Under the pieces are notes generated by a model. That model did not search any database. It was not told where the DNA came from and saw nothing but the letters and a program-made list of their open reading frames with translations. Shown here one piece after another: positions 45,716-56,687 of a DNA stretch of 64,000 nucleotides. The stretch spans positions 310,001 to 374,000 of the forward strand of contig JASVEC010000025.1 in the NCBI GenBank assembly GCA_030770535.1, given 5' to 3'. The translations under genes were made by a program, and so were the position numbers. The DNA is from Batkoa obscura. Lineage: Eukaryota > Entomophthoromycota > Entomophthoromycetes > Entomophthorales > Batkoaceae. Within the stretch, counting starts at the first letter, position 1. The number at the start of each line of letters is the position of its first letter.

Positions 45716-46096
45716 TGATCTTTTTTTGCATTAGGATTAATAAATCTAATTGCTTTAACAGACTTAGTAATATCAGATAGATGGAAGGCCGATTGTGTTC
45801 CTGGGTTGAAATTTCAAGATAAAGCTACTTGTTATGGTAGTATAAAAAGTCCCTCTGGAGATACAGCTAAAAGTACATGTTATTTTCAAAAACAATTTTG
45901 GAATTTCAATGACAAACGTTTTGATCTAAAAGTAATTTCTTCTCAAGGTGGATATCAATTTGAACTTAAAGAATGTACCAAAGATAAAATGGCAATTCAA
46001 ATGTATGGTCCGGAAGGAAAAGAATGGACTTCTCATGAATTTAAAACCAATTATATTACTGAAAATAAGAGAAGTATTAACTGTTGTTGGTGCTAG
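45710..46096 (+). pseudogene. Small secreted Cys-containing protein, in-frame TGA after codon 2
   Basis: The frame from ATG 45710 reads M-K-stop, then SFFALGLINLIALTDLV, a signal-peptide-like helix. About 105 residues follow with Cys at CVPG, ATCYG, STCYF, KECTK and a CCWC end. The pattern is that of a small secreted disulfide protein. The TGA at codon 3 breaks the only good start; no other ATG lies before the hydrophobic stretch. The rest of the frame is undamaged, so the break is recent or the TGA is a sequencing error. The family is not recognised. The last codons are part of an inverted repeat (46077-46153 / 46603-46679). Confidence 0.5.
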
Positions 46097-46153
46097 AAAC
46101 TTAAGTCAGTTTTTATCATTTTAATGTAAAAAAAGAAAGCAACGTTAAAAGAC
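46077..46153 (+). repeat. Inverted repeat, left arm
   Basis: About 77 bp covering the last codons (ending CCWC) and 3' flank of the small secreted gene. It is nearly identical to the reverse complement of 46603-46679; only a couple of mismatches were seen. Confidence 0.88.
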
Positions 46154-47200
46154 ACAAAGAGAACTCATTTGGATTAGGCTTTAAAAATTGTAAAGCAAAT
46201 GAAGAGTTTGATGTATATGTTGAATAAGTTTATTACTACTTTATAATTTTTTACTTTATAGTCTATTTATATTTTGAAACCCATATTATTGTTTTTAACT
46301 TTTATATGATTTTATTGATAATAAATCTTGATTTCCTTTTTATAAAGTACTGAAATAGCTTTTATAATATCAAATATAATAAAGGAAGCTATAGTCTCAT
46401 AATCGATTTATACTAATATTAGAATCAATTAAACATATAAAATAGCGATACTTAATTTAATAATAGCTTAAAATTCAATAAACTCTGAAAAAGTAGGTGA
46501 TTATAAAAGAATTGAACATTATTAACAGTTCCTAGGATAACAAAAGTAAGAGTACATTGACTCAATAACAGTTTTATTACATATCAGTAGTTTGACTTTT
46601 GATCTTTTAATGTTGCTTTCTTTTTTTACATTAAAATGATAAAAACTGACTTAAGTTTCTAACACCAACAACAGTTAATTTTTTTAATTAGAATATCTTT
46701 GTCAATACTATAATCAAGTTTTTGATTAGTAAATCCATTTTAAACATTAGCAACTTTAATATAAAAATTAAAGATTAAGGAATGTTTTATATACGAATAG
46801 AAATAAGATTGAAATTATAATAAATATAAACTGTGAAGATTTTAATATTCTTATTTAATAAACAATTTATTAAAAACTCAAGTTTGTAATTTTTAATAAC
46901 ATTCTCTTAACTTGATATCAGATATTGAAATATCAGGGAGAATAATTTTTTAATAAGTAGAAGATTATTATCATTTCTCTGTACTCATTACATCAACAAT
47001 ACCTATCCCATTTTTCTACTCAGTTCCATATCTCAAAAAAAATGGGACAAAATTAACCATGTTTTCCACCAATCAAAACGGTTTAAACTTAACACTACCA
47101 CTTAAATCTCATAGAATTAATATTTCACCACCTATAAATTGGCAATTTATCAATTTTTATAAAATTAGCTTTTTTTCCAACTTTTTTATTAAAGTTAAGG
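46154..47200. other. Intergenic between inverted repeat and HNT1
   Basis: A/T-rich and non-coding as far as can be seen. It contains the right arm of the inverted repeat and a 10-bp inverted pair (TCCCATTTTT / AAAAATGGGA) at about 47007-47016 and 47037-47046. HNT1 is convergent from the right. Confidence 0.4.
46603..46679 (-). repeat. Inverted repeat, right arm
   Basis: Reverse-complement copy of the left arm, 450 bp away, including the TTAACTGTTGTTGGTG coding end. It could be the trace of an inverted gene copy that was later lost. Confidence 0.88.
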
Positions 47201-47204
47201 ATTA

Positions 47205-47335
47205 ATGGCATATGGTCAAACTCGCATTAGGTAGTAACATACCTATTTGACAAAATTATATACTTGATTTGGGACTGAGTTGATGCTCCGGTGAGTACTG
47301 CTCTTGTAAAAAAACCCCTACCCACTAATTTTTTT
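47205..47335 (+). ncRNA. Candidate structured RNA (possible Pol III transcript)
   Basis: A G/C-richer island in non-coding DNA. 47215-47251 forms a stem: GTCAAA (47215-47220) pairs with TTTGAC (47246-47251), and TAGGTA (47228-47233) pairs with TACCTA (47240-47245), with a 7-base bulge and a 6-base loop. TGGCATATGGT near 47207 resembles an A box, and GAGTTGATGCTCC near 47278 weakly resembles a B box. An eight-T run lies at about 47330-47337. It does not fold as a tRNA and I do not recognise U-snRNA, 5S or SRP motifs. Strand and ends are guesses. Confidence 0.25.
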
Positions 47336-47648
47336 TAATAATTTATTGAAATCCTTATGCTAATAAAAACTACATTCTTGATTTAAATTTAACATTATTG
47401 TTTTTGATTGTTTAATAAATTAGAAATACAATAAAATTAATTAAAGAAAGAACTAACAATATAACATAATTTGTTTTTTATTAAATTTGATAAGTTTAAT
47501 AAATAGTACTAAATAAAAATATGACAGATCTTGATTTCAAGATGAACTCAAAATTTATTTTAAAATATTATTACTATTTGAATAATAAAAATAGATAAAA
47601 GATAAGATCAAAAATTAGCAACAAGATACTTTTTTTATTCGATTTAAC

Positions 47649-48353
47649 TTAAAGATTTTGTTTAATACTATCCAGATATTTTTTTAATTCTTCTTGATCC
47701 GGTTGTTGAGCAGGCCATTGAATACCAAGTCCTTGTTCCATATCAGGTTTTGGAATAAGATGGAAATGAACGTGAGGGACAACCTAATAATAAAATAATG
47801 AATATTTTGATTCAATTAAAGTTAAAAATAAAATTTACTTGATGTGCAATTTTACCATTATTCTAAATTAGAAAATTAATTCCATGAGTTAACAACTTAA
47901 ATGAGAGTTATGAAGTTACCTGTAAAATATTATAGAACTCAAAGTTGGAAGCTAAGGCTACTTTTTTGGCTAATGGTAATAAATCGGCTAAGTATTCATC
48001 GGGTAATTGATGCATAAATTCGGCATGATCTGAATTATGGTTAATGAATTAATTTTTATAATAAAAGTTCATTTTACATTTTGGTATAACTAACTAAATC
48101 AATGAATTAATAATCTAAAATAAGATTAAAATAAAAATAAACACTTACAGCATGACCTTTAGATAATGGACCAATATCTAAGAAAGCATAACTAAAATTG
48201 AATAATAAGGAATCTAATAATTCAAATAGATTAATTGATTTAAATTTACCTCTTTTCTGATTCAATAATTTTATAAGATGGGATTTTACCCTCAATAATT
48301 TTACAAAATATACAACTGGAGTCCATGATTTTTTTAACAATTTTAGAGCTCAT
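47649..48353 (-). CDS. HNT1: HIT-family nucleoside phosphoramidase (Hnt1/HINT)
   Basis: Six exons (start 48326 or in-frame 48353; ..48250, 48191..48149, 48093..48078, 48029..47920, 47862..47839, 47783..47649) give 134 residues from 48326. HINT enzymes cleave AMP-amine phosphoramidates. The N-terminus SSCIFCKIIEGKIPSYKIIE and the YAFLDIGPLSKGHALVIPKYH block match the yeast and animal proteins. The triad H94-V-H96-F-H98-L is followed by IPKP. Exon 3 is only 16 nt and is required to supply LVIPK. MDSSCIF is preferred as the start because it matches the family N-terminus. Confidence 0.93.
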
Positions 48354-48585
48354 AAATCAATTAAAAAAATACTTATCAATTTATTCCTTATTTTTTATTT
48401 TTTTTGCAACGTCATTAAAAATTATGCATTATCATCTACCAATGAATGAGTTGAGATGTTAAGAACTTAGAATTTTAATTCAATTAAAATAAGCGTGATT
48501 CATAATAGGTCATCTAGACATTAATTTTTTATAGTATATAAACATTCATAAGTAAAATGAATGAGTTTGATATTGAATATTTCAA

Positions 48586-49655
48586 ATGAGTGAACAAAAG
48601 AGAATGGTAATTCCATAAAAATGTCATGATAAAACTAAATATTAACCTAATTTCATTAGAACCCGTTAAAGTCATTAACAGCAGGTATGATAGCAGGCTC
48701 CATAGAAGCCACTATAACTTATCCCACAGAATATGTCAAAACACAACTACAATTACCTGATAGTAATAAAGTAAGTTAATGATTAATTTTCACACTCATA
48801 CGACTATAACCAATTAATAAAATTAGTTATTCACTGGTCCTATCGATTGTTTAAAAAAAACAATCACAGAAAAAGGGATACGAACTTTGTACTCTGGATT
48901 AAGTCCTATGATTCTAGGAACAGCAGCTAAAGCAGGGATTCGATTTGTGGTTTATGATAGTATCAAAGATCAATTAAGAAATAAAAATGGTAGTTTATCC
49001 TTCGGTAATACAGTGTTGGCTGGTTTAGTGGCTGGATTATCAGAAGCGTTTTTAGTGGTTACACCGGCTGAAACTATTAAAACTAAGTTGATTCAAGATC
49101 AAAATAATAAAATTAAACAATATAACGGAATGATTCATGGTAAATAATCGAATATTAATTTATTTAAAGATAGTTTAATTTTAATTTTATATTATATTCC
49201 ATTAATTATTTATTTTAGGCGTTAAAAGTATTATTAAAAGTGAAGGTTTAATAGGAATTTATCGAGGGGTAGTACCAGTAATGTTAAGACAAGGAAGTAA
49301 CAGTGCAATAAGATTAACTAGTTATCAAATATTAAAAGATTATTGTTATAAACATTCCCTTGGTATATCTAAAGATGAAAAAAATTTAACAATAATAACT
49401 ACCTTTTTATTGGGTATGATAGCAGGTACCATTACTGTTTATACTACTATGCCAATTGATAATGTTAAAACTAAAATGCAAAGTAAAGAAGCTAGTTTAA
49501 AATATAAAAATTCATATGATTGTTTAATACGAACAGTGAAAGAAACAGGGATACTTTCTTTATGGAATGGAGCTACTCCTAGATTAGGTAGATTATTATT
49601 ATCTGGTGGTATTGTATTTTCAGTATATGAACAAGTTATTAAATTTTTAAATTAA
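48586..49655 (+). CDS. CTP1: Mitochondrial tricarboxylate (citrate) carrier
   Basis: Four exons (48586..48606, 48660..48770, 48827..49139, 49219..49655) give 293 residues. It is a six-helix mitochondrial carrier of the inner membrane exchanging citrate for malate or other acids. The three signature repeats are [25 protein letters not shown] and [11 protein letters not shown], the set typical of citrate carriers. Other Ctp1-type blocks are [33 protein letters not shown] and [10 protein letters not shown]. Exon 1 encodes only MSEQKRM. An AAAAT microsatellite follows the stop directly, and the gene converges on the PQ-loop gene. Confidence 0.92.
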
Positions 49656-49668
49656 CAAAAATAAATAA

Positions 49669-49757
49669 AATAAATAAAATAAAATAAAATAAAATAAAAT
49701 AAAATAAAATAAAATAAAATAAAATAAAATAAAATAAAATAAAATAAAATAAAATAA
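49669..49757 (+). repeat. (AAAAT)n microsatellite
   Basis: About 17 tandem AAAAT/AAATA units lie between the convergent ends of CTP1 and the PQ-loop gene. Confidence 0.93.
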
Positions 49758-49816
49758 ATAAAATAATATATTAATAATAATATATATAATATATATATTA
49801 ATACAATATTTTTATT

Positions 49817-51061
49817 CTAATAATCCTCATTAGATAAAAGATCTAAATGATTCATACCATATCTAAAAAATTGAAAAAGGATTATAGCGTCCATAAATAA
49901 ACCCATAACAGCGCCTAAGATCCAAGGTAGATTTAATCTCAAATATTGAGATTCCATAGAATAACTAAAGATAGCAGCAAGATAAAATAAGTTACCTAAA
50001 ATAGATATTAAAAACATAAAAAAAGATAAACCTTCAATTGATTTTCTTTGATAATTTTTATAAACTTGAGGTAATCTACCAATTAAAAAGATTATTGAAG
50101 AAATCCATCCTAATGTTTGATACATGGGTATCAAAGGTAATTGAATTCTGTTTATATTAATATTTAGTATTAATATAAATAATGAAATAATTATTATTAA
50201 GTAAATTAATTTAGCATATTTACTTTCGTTTTCTGTTGGTAAGGGTTTAATTGGTGGATAAGAATAAGAACTTTTAATTGATAATGGTCTTATCCTTTGC
50301 ATAATACTGGATCTTTTGCTTCTAATTGAATCTGTATATTGTTGATTATTATTATTATTATTATTATTATTAATTGAATGATAACTTGTTTGTGACATAT
50401 AAGATAATGGTCGATTATAAGATAATGGTCGACTACTTGAATCAATATAACTACTTGTATTACCATAATAATGAGGGTCATTTAAACTATTATTATTATT
50501 GTTATTATTATTGTTATCGAAATCTTGATTATAATTAGCTAAATTAGCATTAGCCGGTAAATCATTTTCTATGATAGGTTCATATTCTGGAAATAAAATA
50601 CTATTTCTATCACTTTCTTTAATCTTCCATTGAATATTAATATGATTGTTACTATGATAATAATAAATTTGTAATAATAAAATGTTGCCTAAGATAGCTA
50701 AATAACCAGTGACTAATATCGTACTTAAAATTAAATTGCCCCAGATGGCTCCAATACAACTTATTAAATTTCCTATATTAAGTTGAATTTTAAATGTTAA
50801 TTTATTTTCTTATTATTTTCTTATTATTTTCTTATTTACCTATCATACATAAAAATACATAAGCTGGAGATAAGGAAGATGCATTTTTTAATTTATAATT
50901 GGTATATATTTGACTATAAAAATCGAAAATTTATAAATTAAATGTTGAATATATTCAATAAATAATACTTACGGTGTCATTACAATAAACCAACAAAATA
51001 AACCGAAATAACCAAATAAATCAGATAATTCTTTATTAGTCATTTGCATTTCTACTATCAT
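49817..51061 (-). CDS. PQ-loop family vacuolar/lysosomal amino-acid transporter (Ypq/SLC66A1-like)
   Basis: Three exons (51061..50973, 50913..50840, 50772..49817) give 372 residues. Two PQ motifs are visible: TPQIYTNYKLKNASSLSP near residue 30, spanning the exon 1/2 junction, and LPQVYKNYQRKSIEGLS in the C-terminal half, each followed by hydrophobic helices. Ypq/SLC66A1 proteins export cationic amino acids from vacuole or lysosome. A long hydrophilic insert between the halves holds two poly-Asn runs (one of nine Asn in a row) coded by AAT repeats, probably variable. Ending NEDY without a clear dileucine signal. Confidence 0.87.
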
Positions 51062-51675
51062 CTTTTATCTTTAACTTTTTTTACTTATTTTTTGTCAAAA
51101 AATACAAAACAAAATAAATTCTTTTATCAACTATTTATATTCTTTTTTAAAAAAAAATTTAATTTTCTTCCCTTCTATTTTAAACCTTAGTATTCTATAC
51201 ACTGTTAATTAATTGGTCATTGATTTAATCTTTTTTTCCAACTAATTTTAATAATGAATTTTAAACAAAGAATTAACAGTTATCATAATGATTATAATTA
51301 TTGCAAGTTAGAACATTCAAAAAACTTCATTTTAAGCCTCTTAAAATTATCTATTAATAGATTTTTTAAACTACAACATTTTATTATATTATATTCTATA
51401 ATTAAATACAACTTATTTACTGTTAAAATCTATTGTTGTTGAAACAAAACCAGTCATTTTTAAATTAAATGTTGATTTAACAACTATATAAAACTCTTTT
51501 GAATCAATGTACCAAATTTGAAAATAATTAAAATACTTAACAAATGATTTGAATATTAGATATTAAAATCCAATCTTAACTATATAAATTAATGAGTTTA
51601 AATAAAATTTTATTCATCCTCAAAAAAAGTAACTTTAATTGACATATCAAAATATTTGTCTTATCTATAGTGTAC
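51062..51675. other. Intergenic, nothing recognised
   Basis: About 600 bp. The left part is the PQ-loop gene promoter and the right part is the 3' side of RSE1. No gene supported. Confidence 0.4.
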
Positions 51676-54600
51676 TTAATATGCTACCAAAGTTCTCATA
51701 TCTTCAATTTTTTTTAATACTTCACTAACAGAGCAACCCAACTCTTCTGCAATTTCTTGTTTTTTATTCATATCTAATAATCCAAAAGTTTCACAAAGAT
51801 CACCATCAATGACTGCTTTAACAGGAGCAAAAGAAGATCGATATGAGAGATGATCTCTGCCTGCTAAAAGAGGTAATTGAATTCTTAAATGAAATTCCAA
51901 GGTTTGAAAAAATTCCACATCATCTTTAGTTAAAAAGGGTATTAATGCTCCAATTCTTCCTAATAAAGTAATATAAACTAAGATTGGATTAGCACCCCTT
52001 ATTAATGATGTTTTTTCAATTGACATGGGTGCATCACCAATATGAAAATGACATAATCTTTCTAATTTATAAGTAGCTCCATTTAAGATACCTCGATTAG
52101 TTGGGGGCAATTTATGATGATTTGATTTGGATTCGCCTTCCCCTTCAATTTCACTAACTACATCATTGGGTAATCGTGCTAAAAATAGATTACCAAATTT
52201 ATCACCTACAGCCACCGTATTATAATCTACATAACAAGTAGCAGATGTAAATGCAGGTAAAGTGTCATCTGCAAATACCATTAATTGATTTTCTAGCTGT
52301 GTATAAGCAGCAAAATGGATAGATTCTTGTATATCAGAAATAATAATTCTTTCTCCTTGAGAATGTAAATTTACAATGGTATTTGGTATTGCTTTTGTTT
52401 GACATTTACGTAATAATTTCATTTTACCAAGGTCATAAATTCTTAACAAGCGTCCAACACCAGCTAATAATCGTCCTTGAAATTGTAATAAAGCCATTGG
52501 TATATCTTCTACTTGAGTACGATGAACTAAACTTAATTGTGTTCCAGTTTCATCAAATTTATATAATCTGATATAAGCTGCTGAACAAGATCTAGGGGAT
52601 AAGATAGATTCAACAGCTGTTCCTACAGCTACCATAATATCCGAATATTGATTATGAAATTGAACTAAACAAATTGAAAATGCAGCTTCATTTTCATCTA
52701 ATTCAATTTCTTGAGTAGTTTCACCTGTTAATGGATTTAAGATACGAATTTGACTTGCCCATCTACCAGGCATTGCTTTAGGTAAACCAAATTCTGTTGG
52801 GTCTAAAGAAAGTGCATTATCCTCTCCTTCAGTTTCTATAACTCTTTTAATTTCAGATGGTGAAAATGTATTATTTTCAGTTTCAAGTACTACAAAATGA
52901 TTGGAGTATGGATTTAATATAACTCTTCTTGGGGTATATTTTAAGGGTATTATATCTTGTTGAAATTGTTGATCTAATCGATCGAAATTGATAATTTTTA
53001 ATAAATCACCGGAAATACCAACTATACCTTCAGGTATACTTTCTGTTGAAAAGGGAGCAGCAAATTCCAATGCATCTGTTTGTAATGGCATGGTATGTAT
53101 TTTATTTTGGAAATGATAACTTAACCATGGTCTTGAAGATAATGCCATAACTGCTGGCTGTTCATTAACAATAACTTGGAATAATTTCACTGGTTTACTA
53201 CCCAAGAATCTTGTACGTGTATCACTTAAAGCTCCAGATACTTGATCCATTACTGTTCTTAGCATAATACCGTTTTGTAATCCAATATGAAGATAAAGTG
53301 TATAATTGGCATCTTTACTATTCATTTCAATAGTACACAATGATAATGGTGTATCTGCTAAAGCTTGCATAGATAAAGCTTGCATAGGTGTATTGGGATC
53401 TAATGAAATGGTACGTACTGTATGATCAGCACAGCCAACCATTGCATAAGGAAATCTCTTTCTACCTTGTTTAATATCTCCTAAACACATAGCGGTAATT
53501 TGGGATGACATCACCATTCTTTCATTTAATTCGGATAATAAACCAGAATTATCAATTTCAAAATAAATTAATTCATTACCTGATAATGCTATTAATATCT
53601 GACTTCTATTACCAACCGCATTAATAATTAATTTATCTTTTGGTGGTTTCCATTCATTAACTCTATCATCCGATTGTATATGTCTAATTCCATTGGGATA
53701 AACTTGTACAATAGAATTGTTGTTTAATTCTTGAATATGTATTGTTTGTGTATTTGTTAATATTCCTGAATCATTAACTTCTTCTGGATTTTCATCTAAT
53801 GTTAATACTAACGTAGCATTTGTAAATGAAGCTATATAAACTGGATTCTTTTTTAAATTAGCTGTCCAAACTGCAGTTGGTCTACCAGGTAATTGCATTT
53901 CACCAACATCATTAACAAATAAACCATATTTTAATACTCTAAAACTAGATTGACTACCTTTACCGCATAAAGTATAAAATTGAGGTGTATCATCATTAGT
54001 TAAATTCATAACTTTACAATCAATAACCGGAGATATGGATTCAATTTCATCCGTTTGTTGTAAATTAACCAAAGCTCTAGGCTGAAAATAAACAGGCTCA
54101 ATTTCTTCTTGTTCTAAATAATTTAAACTTGAAAATTCTTCATCATTTGCTTTTTCTCCTAAAGCGATAAATTGATATAAACCGAAATTACCTGATTCAG
54201 GTGATAGTGCAATATAACCTGATTTTAAGATAGAAAATCCACTAGCTACTGGTAAAGTATCAAAATATTTAATTTTTAATTGATTGACTTCACCATCTTT
54301 ATGATCTAAAGTAACTTTATAAATATCCCCTTCTTCACTTTGTAATAAAATAAAAAAGGTATTTTTCATTTTATGTAAAGCACCACAAACAATTAATATA
54401 CTACGATCATAATCAGCAATAGGTATTTTACGTCTAGGAATAGGTACTTTATGTTCTACACTACCTTGATGTAAATAAGAAATAGAATTTTCACTACAGA
54501 TAATAACACCAGAGGGACCATCATTACCACCTGGTACAGCCATTAAAAAATTAGCTCTAGGATCAATTGGTGTAGACCATTTCCTAACTACATGATTTAA

Positions 54601-55335
54601 ACCTAAATCTAATTCATAATAAGTTAATAATTTTTCAATACTATCTAAAGCATCTGGATTATTATCAGTATCTGCTTCTGTATAATCTAATTCAATAGCT
54701 GCAAATATAGGATTATCAAAAGAAACATCTAATCCAACTAAAGAGTATAAAATAGTATTAGTACGATGGGCTTCTAATGGACTTGAAATAGTTAAATTGG
54801 CTAATGAATCTCGATTTAATACATAAACCAATTTTTGTTTTTCTATTGCGCCTAACATCACTGCTCTTCCTTTTGGATCACATGCAATATATTGACCTGG
54901 TACTACTCGACGTACACCTGTTTTTCCAAAAGTTTCTTGGTGTACTTTATTAAATACACATAGTTTTGGATCATATTCTAAAATGACTATACGTCCACTA
55001 TCACCTCCAATGATGGCGTAATCTGAATTAAAAGAAATTAAAATTTGAATAAATAAATTATATAAATTAAAAAGATGAATATAATTAAACTTACCTTTAT
55101 TACCCCCTGTTAAACGAAAAGGTTGAATACAACGAATAATACCAAAGGTATGATAACTAGTATATAAAGTTTCAAATTTACCAGAGTCACTTAATACTTT
55201 AACTAATTCTAAACGATCATGTTTAGCTATTAATATCTCTTGTTGTTTTAAACCTGAAAAATTGCCAATACATTGACATATACTATGGGATGTAGGTGTC
55301 AATGTTAAATTATATAAATGCATTTCTTTAGGCAT
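51676..55335 (-). CDS. RSE1: Splicing factor 3B subunit 3 (SF3b130/Rse1)
   Basis: Two exons: start (55335 MPKEMHLYN, or 55323 MHLYNLTL) to 55095, then 55022..51676, about 1191-1195 residues, matching the human protein of about 1217. SF3B3 is the WD-propeller scaffold of SF3b in the U2 snRNP. It resembles DDB1/CPSF1 with three beta-propellers. Near-identical blocks include FRLTGGNKDYAIIGGDSGRI at the splice junction, KLVYVLNRD, ISSPLEAH, YELDLGLNHVVRK, GIRHIQSDDRVNEWK and SYRSSFAPVKAVIDGDLCE close to the C-terminus. The 72-bp intron must be removed to restore the DYAIIGG motif. An upstream ATG at 55404 extends the frame but does not match the family. Confidence 0.96.
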   Translation of the reverse strand: MPKEMHLYNLTLTPTSHSICQCIGNFSGLKQQEILIAKHDRLELVKVLSDSGKFETLYTSYHTFGIIRCIQPFRLTGGNKGKFNYIHLFNLYNLFIQILISFNSDYAIIGGDSGRIVILEYDPKLCVFNKVHQETFGKTGVRRVVPGQYIACDPKGRAVMLGAIEKQKLVYVLNRDSLANLTISSPLEAHRTNTILYSLVGLDVSFDNPIFAAIELDYTEADTDNNPDALDSIEKLLTYYELDLGLNHVVRKWSTPIDPRANFLMAVPGGNDGPSGVIICSENSISYLHQGSVEHKVPIPRRKIPIADYDRSILIVCGALHKMKNTFFILLQSEEGDIYKVTLDHKDGEVNQLKIKYFDTLPVASGFSILKSGYIALSPESGNFGLYQFIALGEKANDEEFSSLNYLEQEEIEPVYFQPRALVNLQQTDEIESISPVIDCKVMNLTNDDTPQFYTLCGKGSQSSFRVLKYGLFVNDVGEMQLPGRPTAVWTANLKKNPVYIASFTNATLVLTLDENPEEVNDSGILTNTQTIHIQELNNNSIVQVYPNGIRHIQSDDRVNEWKPPKDKLIINAVGNRSQILIALSGNELIYFEIDNSGLLSELNERMVMSSQITAMCLGDIKQGRKRFPYAMVGCADHTVRTISLDPNTPMQALSMQALADTPLSLCTIEMNSKDANYTLYLHIGLQNGIMLRTVMDQVSGALSDTRTRFLGSKPVKLFQVIVNEQPAVMALSSRPWLSYHFQNKIHTMPLQTDALEFAAPFSTESIPEGIVGISGDLLKIINFDRLDQQFQQDIIPLKYTPRRVILNPYSNHFVVLETENNTFSPSEIKRVIETEGEDNALSLDPTEFGLPKAMPGRWASQIRILNPLTGETTQEIELDENEAAFSICLVQFHNQYSDIMVAVGTAVESILSPRSCSAAYIRLYKFDETGTQLSLVHRTQVEDIPMALLQFQGRLLAGVGRLLRIYDLGKMKLLRKCQTKAIPNTIVNLHSQGERIIISDIQESIHFAAYTQLENQLMVFADDTLPAFTSATCYVDYNTVAVGDKFGNLFLARLPNDVVSEIEGEGESKSNHHKLPPTNRGILNGATYKLERLCHFHIGDAPMSIEKTSLIRGANPILVYITLLGRIGALIPFLTKDDVEFFQTLEFHLRIQLPLLAGRDHLSYRSSFAPVKAVIDGDLCETFGLLDMNKKQEIAEELGCSVSEVLKKIEDMRTLVAY

Positions 55336-55554
55336 TTTTGGAAATGGATGAAAGGATAAAAGGTTGTAAAGGAACGATTTTTGGAATTTGTTAATACTTT
55401 GCAATTTTTGAAGGGAAGTTCGATACTTTCTGCAAACTTTTAGATGGAAAAGTTCAAGACTTTTTCATCACCAAATAAAAATTATTGTTAATGTGGTACT
55501 TTTTTAATTTTATCAGTTTTATATAGTTTATTCTATTAAATATAATCTTCAAAA

Positions 55555-56511
55555 ATGGACTTTATTATCGACCAATGTTTCAATCTATTATCATCCATAG
55601 ATATTTTACTTGCAAGTAATATAATAGTAATTCATTTACCTAACACAGTTACCATCACCCCTAACTAACTCTCATTTTTTTAGTTAGTTAGCTTAACATC
55701 CAACAATGATATGGAATCAATCTCTTTATTAATAAATAAAAGTTTGGACAAAATACAAGATAAAGATGAGAGAGTGAAATTGATTGAAATGTTTCGAGAA
55801 AGCCTGGTGAAGATTTCAAGTGTTATTGGGATACCGAAGGTAAGAAGATCGAGGAGTTTTTATTTTGATGATTTTTATTAATTATAGTGATTTAACTAGT
55901 GTATCAATGCCTCCAATGAAATTTTTAGATTAATACCGAAAGAGATTAGTGAAAGATTAAACAAAGAAGCAATTAGGTAAGATTATTTTTATTAATTAAT
56001 TCTAATATTATAGTTTATTAATCGTGATTATAGAAAAAGAGATAATTTAGAAGATATTTATAAAAGAGGAGAAGAAACTTTTAATACTATTTATACAAAA
56101 CAAGGTTAGTTTAATTAAAGTAAATTTAAAAATATTATTTAATGATTATTTAAAATTTTTAGTATCAGCAGATTAATATTTTTTATTTTAGCTGATAAAG
56201 TAAGAACTATAATAAACCAAAGTAATCCTGATTTATTATTTCTTGTTAATGGTAAATATTCAATAGAATTTTAATTCATATTTGTTTATTTTATAATTTA
56301 TTTAGAAACCTATAGTAAAATTATTTCTGAATCTAAAATCCTAACATTGGAACAAACCGAATTAATAATGATAGCAGCACTTGTACCGCAACAAGTACCT
56401 AATCAATTAAAAAGTCATTTATTAGGTTGTAAAAAACTAAATATTCATCAGAATATAATTGATCTGTGTTTCAATGTAGCTAATTTAATTTATGAATATT
56501 TTAAAAAATAA
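55555..56511 (+). CDS. AhpD/carboxymuconolactone-decarboxylase-like protein
   Basis: Six exons (55555..55615, 55688..55839, 55900..55976, 56034..56104, 56192..56251, 56306..56511) give 208 residues. The chain fits the fungal AhpD-like helical family: MFRESLVKISSVIGIPKCINA, then RGEETFNTIYTKQADKVR, SNPDLLFLV, and TELIMIAALVPQQVPNQLKSHLLG. The redox CxxC of true AhpD is absent; C at PKC and LLGCKK are single. So peroxidase activity is doubtful. Junction phases all agree. It is divergent from RSE1 (about 220 bp) and convergent with PMR1. Confidence 0.75.
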
Positions 56512-56620
56512 ACAATATAAAATAATTATTATTATTGTGTGCATATTTAATTAATTTTTATATTTATAAATTTGATAATAGTTTTTTTTGTATAAACAAG
56601 AAGTAATCATCAAAAAAAAA

Positions 56621-56654
56621 GAGAAGAGGAGACAGAGAAGAGGAGACAGAGAAG
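56621..56654 (+). repeat. 14-bp tandem repeat, about 2.4 units
   Basis: GAGAAGAGGAGACA is repeated in the space between the convergent AhpD-like and PMR1 genes, close to the PMR1 stop. Confidence 0.85.
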
Positions 56655-56687
56655 ATAAACCTAGGTAAAACCTAGATAAACTGTCGA

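Noticed and set aside
47205-47335. tRNA, 5S rRNA or spliceosomal RNA identity for the structured island
   Set aside because: No cloverleaf, no U1/U2/U4/U5/U6 signature and no 5S motifs could be matched, so it is listed only as a candidate RNA.
52383-52571. Plus-strand open frame inside the RSE1 region
   Set aside because: Antisense to a strongly conserved SF3B3 coding exon.
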